Shown one piece after another: positions 59,317 to 64,000 of a DNA stretch of 64,000 bases. Made by a program: the position numbers and the translations under genes. The DNA is taken from contig CBDEGK010000008.1 of assembly GCA_965237855.1 (NCBI GenBank), positions 744,001-808,000 on the forward strand. The letters run 5' to 3'. The DNA comes from CBDEGK01 sp965237855 (lineage in GTDB: Bacteria; Pseudomonadota; Gammaproteobacteria; Pseudomonadales; Halieaceae). The notes below the pieces were generated by a model. It was not told the origin of the DNA, searched no databases, and saw nothing but the letters and a program-made list of their open reading frames with translations. How positions within the stretch are numbered: position 1 is the stretch's first letter; each line of letters starts with the position of its first letter.

Positions 59317-60218
59317 AGTGCCTGGTAAACCCTGAGCATCTCGGCGCGCTGGTCTCGGTCTGGTACGGGGCCGAAGTTTGCCCCCATGTTGTCCTGCATG
59401 TGGTCGGTCTTGCCGGTGGCGGGAATCAGGCAGGTCACCGCCGGGTGGGCGATAATAAATTTGGAAAAAAATTGCCCCCAGCTTTGGCAGGCCAGGTCTT
59501 TGGCAATGGCAGGTAGTGGTTGCCCTCCAGCTTTCTTGAACAGCTTGCCGCGCTGAAATGGGCGATTAATCATGGTGGCGATGCCGTGCTCGGCGGCCAG
59601 TGGCAATAGCCGTTCCTCGGCCAGCCGGTTGTCAATGTTGTAGCTGAACTGCACAAAATCCAGTTTTTCCGTGCGCATGATTTGTTCGAGTTCGGGGTGA
59701 CTGCGTTGATGCGAGGTGGTGATGCCGATATAGCGAACTTTACCCTGGTCCTGCCATTGGCGCAGGGTGTTCAGATGGACTTTCCAGTCCCGCAAATTGT
59801 GTATCTGCATGAGGTCAAATACCGGCACCCCCATCTTGCGGCTCGATTCCAGCATTTGTTCGACACCCGACTGTTCACCCCAGGTCCAGACCTTGGTGGC
59901 GGCAAACAATGGTGGTCTGGCATCCCTGGCGGACAGAATCTTGCCCAACACTGCCTCGGCCTTGCCGTACATGGGAGAGGAATCCAGCACCGTGCCGCCC
60001 AATTCAAAAAAGTTGTCCATCACCTGGCCCAGGCGCCGTAAGTTTTCCTGGTCAGGACTCACGTCAAAGGTTCTCGACGAACCCATGCCCATCACCGGCA
60101 CTTGTTCTCCGGAACTCGGGATGGGGCGTGTGATGAGTTCCCTCTGGGCCGTCAGTGCCAGCGCTGGGGCGGCCAGTAGCGCCGCTGAAGTTTGTAAGAA
60201 TGTGCGTCGAAGCAACAT
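59313..60218 (-). CDS. Tat-exported aldo/keto reductase
   Basis: A 301-residue aldo/keto reductase with an N-terminal twin-arginine signal (LRRTFLQTSAALLAAPALALT). The barrel has VLDSSPMYGKAEAVLGK (catalytic tyrosine and the usual aspartate), IGITTSHQRSHPEL, and DFVQFSYNIDNRLAEERLLPLAAEHGIATM. Export of an NADPH-type reductase is unusual; some Tat AKR-like proteins act with other donors. ATG 60218 is chosen because it gives the Tat signal; a longer in-frame reading overlaps the next gene. Confidence 0.85.
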   Translation of the reverse strand: MLLRRTFLQTSAALLAAPALALTAQRELITRPIPSSGEQVPVMGMGSSRTFDVSPDQENLRRLGQVMDNFFELGGTVLDSSPMYGKAEAVLGKILSARDARPPLFAATKVWTWGEQSGVEQMLESSRKMGVPVFDLMQIHNLRDWKVHLNTLRQWQDQGKVRYIGITTSHQRSHPELEQIMRTEKLDFVQFSYNIDNRLAEERLLPLAAEHGIATMINRPFQRGKLFKKAGGQPLPAIAKDLACQSWGQFFSKFIIAHPAVTCLIPATGKTDHMQDNMGANFGPVPDRDQRAEMLRVYQAL

Positions 60219-60228
60219 AGCGCACAGC

Positions 60229-61020
60229 TTAGTCCATCGCAGGCTCCAGCGCGATGTGATAAACCTTCGGCCAGTTTTTGCCGGTGACGAACAGGCGTTT
60301 GCCGGCCTTATCCCAGGCGATGCCATTCATAAGATCCTTGGGGCTGCGGCGTTGCTCCAGCGGATACAGGCCGGTGAGATCTGCAGAGGCGGTGACCTGG
60401 CCATTGGCGGCCTCGATGACAATAATTCTGTTGCTCCGCCAGACATTGGCATAAACCTGCTCACCGATACACTCCAGTTCGTTAAGCCAAGGTACGGGGC
60501 CATTGGCATCGCGAACCTCCACTTGCCCCAGCAGCTCATGGTTGTCCGGATCGAGAAAGTAGAGGCTGGCGCTGCCGTCGCTGAGAATTAGTTTGCTGCC
60601 GTCGTAACACAGGCCCCAGCTGCGGGCGGCTTCCCCGTTGTCGCCGAACCGGTAGGGCATCCGCCCCAACTCAGTAAAACTCGTTAAGTCCCAGAGGTAG
60701 ACATAGCCACTTGTCCAGGTGAGTTGCACGAGCTGTTGCTCCACCCTGGCCAGGCCCTCACCGAAGTCAGTGGGAAGTAATCGCTGTTTTCTCAACACCC
60801 GGCCAGTATTCAGTTCTACTTCCCGCAGCTCGGAGCGACCATATAGTCCGATGCTTTCATAGAACTTGCCGTCAAAGTAAACCAGACCCTGGGTAAAGGC
60901 GTTGCGGTCATGGGGGAAGCTGTCGATCACCCGGTAGGTCAGTTGCTGTTGTGCAGTGGCACTTGCACTGAGCAGTAGGACAGCCAGGGTCAGTAGGGGG
61001 GGCTTAATCCATTTCGGCAT
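60229..61020 (-). CDS. Glutaminyl-peptide cyclotransferase (glutamine cyclotransferase)
   Basis: A 263-residue exported beta-propeller enzyme of the plant/bacterial QC type. Signal peptide KPPLLTLAVLLLSASATAQ. The body has FTQGLVYFDGKFYESIGLYGRSELREV and LNELECIGEQVYANVWRSNRIIVI, typical of PF05096. It forms N-terminal pyroglutamate on peptides. The start at 61020 overlaps the end of the neighbouring membrane gene by 17 bases. Confidence 0.92.
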   Translation of the reverse strand: MPKWIKPPLLTLAVLLLSASATAQQQLTYRVIDSFPHDRNAFTQGLVYFDGKFYESIGLYGRSELREVELNTGRVLRKQRLLPTDFGEGLARVEQQLVQLTWTSGYVYLWDLTSFTELGRMPYRFGDNGEAARSWGLCYDGSKLILSDGSASLYFLDPDNHELLGQVEVRDANGPVPWLNELECIGEQVYANVWRSNRIIVIEAANGQVTASADLTGLYPLEQRRSPKDLMNGIAWDKAGKRLFVTGKNWPKVYHIALEPAMD

Positions 61021-61354
61021 GTCGGGTTTTAACCAGGATATACGCGCACAGCCCAATGATCAGCAGGTCGGCAAAGATGTGAAAGTAAGCGAGGCCCGAG
61101 CCGAGCCCCAATGACAGCCGCATGCCAGCGGCGGCGCTGCCAACGGCGGGCACAACCAGGCCCAGCAGCAGGCTGAATCGGGACTGGCCGGCCAGGCCCA
61201 GCCCTAGCAAGAAATAGAATATGCCAAACAGGGCAGCGAACAAGGTAGGCCCGTCGAGTTCCACGAACCACAATTGCGCCACGTGTGTGGTACCCGACAG
61301 CAGAGTCAGTCCTGCGGCGAGATTGCGCAATTTGCGAGTTTGGAAGACAGGCAC
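61004..61354 (-). CDS. Small four-helix membrane protein
   Basis: A 116-residue hydrophobic protein with about four helices (AAGLTLLSGTTHVAQLWFV; LFAALFGIFYFLLGLGLA; LLLGLVVPAVGSAAAGMRL; FHIFADLLIIGLCAYILV). The family is not recognised. It overlaps the cyclotransferase start and abuts the next gene (stop and start adjacent), so it is one transcription unit. Confidence 0.65.
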   Translation of the reverse strand: MPVFQTRKLRNLAAGLTLLSGTTHVAQLWFVELDGPTLFAALFGIFYFLLGLGLAGQSRFSLLLGLVVPAVGSAAAGMRLSLGLGSGLAYFHIFADLLIIGLCAYILVKTRHAEMD

Positions 61355-61738
61355 TCAGCGCTCTCCAGCCACACTGTTTTCAGGGTCTATGTTCTCCGGG
61401 TCTACATCGCGAGCGTAGGCCTCCCAGGTGCCAATAGGAAAACCATCGTCCCAATCACTACAGGGTTCAAGATAGAAGGGCTGATGTTTCTCGGCGTAGT
61501 CCCGCACCTTGGGCGGGATATCACTGAAGCCAACATCGCATTTGTGCGAATGCATACCACCGAATAGAACCCCATCTATGCCGCTGCCACCCATGCGCAT
61601 CCAGGGCCACCATGGAGACAGTCGAGAGAAACCGCAGTGGAAGCGGGCACAGGGATTGCTGCGATCTTCCAGCTCCTGCAAGTCGCAGGCGAAAGTAAAG
61701 TGCTCGGAGGGCTTGATGCGATCAGGGGTGGTAGTCAT
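61355..61738 (-). CDS. Hypothetical protein
   Basis: A 127-residue soluble protein (HFTFACDLQELEDRSNPCARFHCGFSRLSPWWPWMRMGG), rich in Trp, Cys and His, with WEAYARDVDPENIDPEN at its end. It has the look of a metal-binding or small lineage-specific protein, but I do not recognise a family. No signal peptide. Confidence 0.6.
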   Translation of the reverse strand: MTTTPDRIKPSEHFTFACDLQELEDRSNPCARFHCGFSRLSPWWPWMRMGGSGIDGVLFGGMHSHKCDVGFSDIPPKVRDYAEKHQPFYLEPCSDWDDGFPIGTWEAYARDVDPENIDPENSVAGER

Positions 61739-61762
61739 AGCTGCGAGTATGCCGTATCTGTA

Positions 61763-62287
61763 TTAGCTATGTTGTGCCAACTGTTGCTGCAATTTGTCTT
61801 TCATAGGCCCGACCCAGTTTTGTTTGAGTTCCGCCGACAGGAGGCCAGCGTCTTCGAGTTCATCGCACAACAGCATCTGGTGGGCGAGGTCGAACATATC
61901 AAATTGCTTCACGATCTTACTGCCCTCATCAAAAGTGATGAAGGATATCCCAGGGGTGTCATAGTGGCTGCCATCGGCTTTCTGCCCCGGCCCCCGATTC
62001 AACCAGTGGGTAATAACCTGGTTGTCGTTGCCCACGTACACTCCCTCGTAGGGGAAGGTCCAACCCTCCCAGCCGCGTTGCATGTCACGCCCGTAATGGG
62101 TGGCCTTGATTTCATCGATGCCGTCAGCCACCACACACATGGTGCCGGCATATTCACAGGTGTAGACGCAATCGACGGCATAGAGATCGTCGACGAAGAA
62201 GGTCCACTCGTTGCTTTGTTCGGCCTGGTGATGGGCATCGATTAATCGTTTTGCGGCGGCCTGCAGATCGCGGCTGGAGAGTGGCAT
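61763..62287 (-). CDS. SnoaL/NTF2-fold protein
   Basis: A 174-residue protein from ATG 62287. The NTF2-like pattern is seen in SSRDLQAAAKRLIDAHHQAEQ, a WTFFVDDLYAVDCVYTCEYAG (substrate pocket) and GISFITFDEGSKIVKQFDMFDLAHQM. Aspartate-rich. The fold is secure, the activity unknown. It is divergent from birA. Confidence 0.68.
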   Translation of the reverse strand: MPLSSRDLQAAAKRLIDAHHQAEQSNEWTFFVDDLYAVDCVYTCEYAGTMCVVADGIDEIKATHYGRDMQRGWEGWTFPYEGVYVGNDNQVITHWLNRGPGQKADGSHYDTPGISFITFDEGSKIVKQFDMFDLAHQMLLCDELEDAGLLSAELKQNWVGPMKDKLQQQLAQHS

Positions 62288-62372
62288 TGTTTGTTCCCAG
62301 GTAAATGTCGAGTCCCAGTGTAGGGCAGATGTGCGGCAGCATCCACGGCGGTGTATTTTGCTATCATGCCGC

Positions 62373-63353
62373 ATGGCTCGCACAGACCTCTTGCAACTAC
62401 TCGCCGATGGTGAGTTTCATTCCGGACAGGAACTCGCTGACACCCTCGGGGTCAGCCGCACCGCGATCTGGAAACAATTGGCCAAGCTGGAGCTGGACGG
62501 GCTGACGTTTGAGTCGGTCAAGGGCAAGGGATATCGCCTGGTCGGCGGCATAGAGCTACTGGATCAGGTTCGCATCCTCGCCGATCTACAGCAGCCTGTG
62601 CGCAAGCAATTGAAAGAGTTGGTGGTAGCGGACACCATCGATTCCACCAACGCTGAAATTCTGAGACGGTTAACCGCCGGCGAGGCTGCATCAGGCCTGG
62701 TCTGTACCGCCGAGCAACAATCCGCGGGTCGCGGCCGCCGCGGCCGACAATGGATTAGCCCCTACGGGGGCAATATATACCTGTCCCTGGGCTGGGAGTT
62801 TGCCGGCGGTGCAGCGGCCCTGGAGGGTTTGAGCCTGGCCGTGGGTGTCGCCGTTAGCGAGGCCCTGGCAAGCCTGGGAGTTACCGAGGTAGCCCTGAAA
62901 TGGCCGAATGATCTCCTGCACGGCGAATCCAAGTTGGGCGGTGTGCTGATTGAAATGGTTGGTGATGCTGCAGGCCCCTGTGCTGTTGTTGTCGGTATTG
63001 GGATCAACGTCAAAATGCCGCCAGCAGCGGCGGCGGATATTGATCAACAGTGGACAGACCTGGTCACGATTGCAGCGGGACGGGAACTGGGCCGCAACGA
63101 GGTACTGGCGGCCATGTTGAACCAATTGCTGCCACTGCTTCATCAATACGAGGTGCTGGGTTTTGCACATTGGCGGGAGCGCTGGCTGGCACTCGACGTA
63201 CACGCTGATCAGCCCGTGGTAGTGACCAGCGGCAGTCGCAAGATTTCTGGAATTGCACGGGGCATCGATACCACCGGAGCATTGCTGTTGGAAACTGAAT
63301 TGGGCATTAATCCTGTACACGGTGGTGAGGTCAGCCTGCGGAGAGCTCGATGA
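62373..63353 (+). CDS. birA: Bifunctional biotin ligase / repressor
   Basis: A 326-residue protein. The N-terminal winged helix (LLQLLADGEFHSGQELADTLGVSRTAIWKQLAKLE) binds DNA; the ligase domain has GRGRRGRQWISPYGGNIYLSL (biotinyl-AMP loop) and LKWPNDLLHGESKLGGVLIE; the SH3-like C-terminus ends VHGGEVSLR. It charges carboxyl carriers with biotin and may repress bio genes. ATG 62373 is chosen over an in-frame start at 62331. Coupled to coaX by ATGA. Confidence 0.95.
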   Translation: MARTDLLQLLADGEFHSGQELADTLGVSRTAIWKQLAKLELDGLTFESVKGKGYRLVGGIELLDQVRILADLQQPVRKQLKELVVADTIDSTNAEILRRLTAGEAASGLVCTAEQQSAGRGRRGRQWISPYGGNIYLSLGWEFAGGAAALEGLSLAVGVAVSEALASLGVTEVALKWPNDLLHGESKLGGVLIEMVGDAAGPCAVVVGIGINVKMPPAAAADIDQQWTDLVTIAAGRELGRNEVLAAMLNQLLPLLHQYEVLGFAHWRERWLALDVHADQPVVVTSGSRKISGIARGIDTTGALLLETELGINPVHGGEVSLRRAR

Positions 63354-64000
63354 CCCTGTTGCTCGATATCGGCAATACGCGCGTGAAATGGCGTATGCAG
63401 TCTGAACAGGGGCTCACCGAACGGGGTGCAAGTTCCCAGGCCGGACTGCAGGAAATGTTTATAGATATCGCCGGCCGGCATCAGCCGCAACAAGTTTGGA
63501 TCTCCAGCGTGGCAGAGGCTGAGTTCGAGGCGCAGCTAAAGGATCAGCTACTGGGCCTGTGGCAGATCGAACCCTGGTTCGCCCGTACAGGCGTGGCGGC
63601 GCTGGGTCTGACCAACAGCTACCGCGAGCCCGAGCGAATGGGCGCAGATCGGTGGCTGGCTATGTTGGCAGCCTGGAAGCGGGCGCAGTCGGCAGTTTGT
63701 GTGGTGGATGCCGGCAGCGCCCTGACCATCGATTTCGTCAGCACGGGCGGCCAGCACCTGGGGGGGTATATCTTGCCTGGACTGGATTCCATGGAACGAG
63801 CCCTGCTCAGCGATACGGATCGGGTTCGTTTTGGTGATGCGGCCCGTGATCAGTTGGAACCGGGAACCTCGACCGAAGAGGCGGTATTCAACGGCTTATT
63901 GTTATCCCAGGCGGGAGCCGTATCACTGGCCCTGCACCGGACAATGGGAGACTTTGGCTTGATCTTCACCGGTGGCAATGGCGAGCTATTACATCAGAGT
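63350..64000 (+). CDS. coaX: Type III pantothenate kinase (partial)
   Basis: The gene runs off the right edge after 217 codons. LLLDIGNTRVKWR is the first phosphate motif, LTNSYREPERMGADRWLAMLAAW the pantothenate site, and VVDAGSALTIDFV the second phosphate motif; FTGGNGELL is near the C-terminus. It carries out the first step of coenzyme A synthesis with a CoaX-type enzyme. The stop of birA overlaps its start. birA-coaX is a common gammaproteobacterial pair. Confidence 0.95.
   Translation, partial: MTLLLDIGNTRVKWRMQSEQGLTERGASSQAGLQEMFIDIAGRHQPQQVWISSVAEAEFEAQLKDQLLGLWQIEPWFARTGVAALGLTNSYREPERMGADRWLAMLAAWKRAQSAVCVVDAGSALTIDFVSTGGQHLGGYILPGLDSMERALLSDTDRVRFGDAARDQLEPGTSTEEAVFNGLLLSQAGAVSLALHRTMGDFGLIFTGGNGELLHQS

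Noticed and set aside
62691..63320. 209-codon minus-strand frame opposite birA
   Set aside because: birA is complete on the plus strand; the minus frame matches nothing recognisable.

Overview
The window reads as ordinary, gene-dense chromosome of a marine, aerobic gammaproteobacterium, most like the Cellvibrionales/OM60-NOR5 (Halieaceae-type) lineages. This placement is an inference from several cues: moderately high GC; gammaproteobacterial housekeeping genes (birA-coaX, gshA, dsbB, rsd/algQ, yrfG-hslR-hslO-pckA, a TIGR02444 gene, a PilU-type ATPase); and a CYP153 alkane hydroxylase with its ferredoxin, a polyhydroxyalkanoate phasin and many SnoaL, VOC and DUF1214-type oddments. I see no rRNA, tRNA, insertion sequence, prophage or CRISPR array. 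Genes are packed with many 4-base stop/start overlaps. The only non-coding-looking stretch above 300 bases (about 35.96-36.30 kb) holds a decayed type IV pilin fragment.

Layout. 0-7 kb: tail of a KamA-like radical SAM protein, a 3-oxoacid (PcaIJ-type) CoA-transferase pair, a GSA-type class III aminotransferase, then a second, divergent class III aminotransferase with its Lrp/AsnC regulator facing an ALDH7 (antiquitin/AmaB-type) dehydrogenase. Together these look like lysine or beta-amino-acid catabolism. 7-11.8 kb: a tight string of small genes (VOC, SnoaL, YjdM, AlkD-like glycosylase, DUF1214, GNAT, DUF3291, beta carbonic anhydrase). 11.8-20.6 kb: ABC-F protein, TIGR02444, orphan ParA, FKBP lipoprotein, rsd/algQ, dsbB, acpH-like, gshA and an APH-type kinase. 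Two of these genes (the ABC-F gene and rsd) carry an in-frame amber codon. 20.6-29 kb: an LRAT-fold protein, a two-subunit sodium:solute symporter, a DUF4399 protein, PilU, a PilZ/DUF1631/zinc-ribbon operon and a CoxE-like VWA protein.

29-34.5 kb: dienelactone hydrolase, an AraC regulator divergent from ferredoxin + CYP153 (with a two-turn direct repeat between them), the MoxR ATPase that probably partners the VWA protein, and moaA. 34.5-45.7 kb: DASS and DAACS transporters, pilin remnant, peroxiredoxin, methyltransferase, TetR + phasin + mini-phasin, lipase-like hydrolase, RND efflux pair. 45.7-50.5 kb: pckA-hslO-hslR-yrfG and cysQ. 50.5-64 kb: acyl-CoA dehydrogenase, YdcH-like protein, metallo-beta-lactamase-fold hydrolase, the ogt / AdaA-AlkA repair pair, YccF, SGNH hydrolase, fatty-acid hydroxylase, esterase, MFS, Tat-exported aldo/keto reductase, glutamine cyclotransferase, three small unknowns, birA and the start of coaX.

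Themes: amino-acid and alkane carbon use feeding beta-oxidation, gluconeogenesis (pckA) and carbon storage (phasins); alkylation repair (AlkD, Ogt, AdaA-AlkA); redox and protein stress (peroxiredoxin, Hsp33, Hsp15, DsbB, GshA). No single wholly novel system is proven by the sequence. The best leads are the lysine-type cluster at the left edge, the paired amber codons, the CoxE/MoxR pair straddling alkane genes, and the AraC/CYP153 control region.
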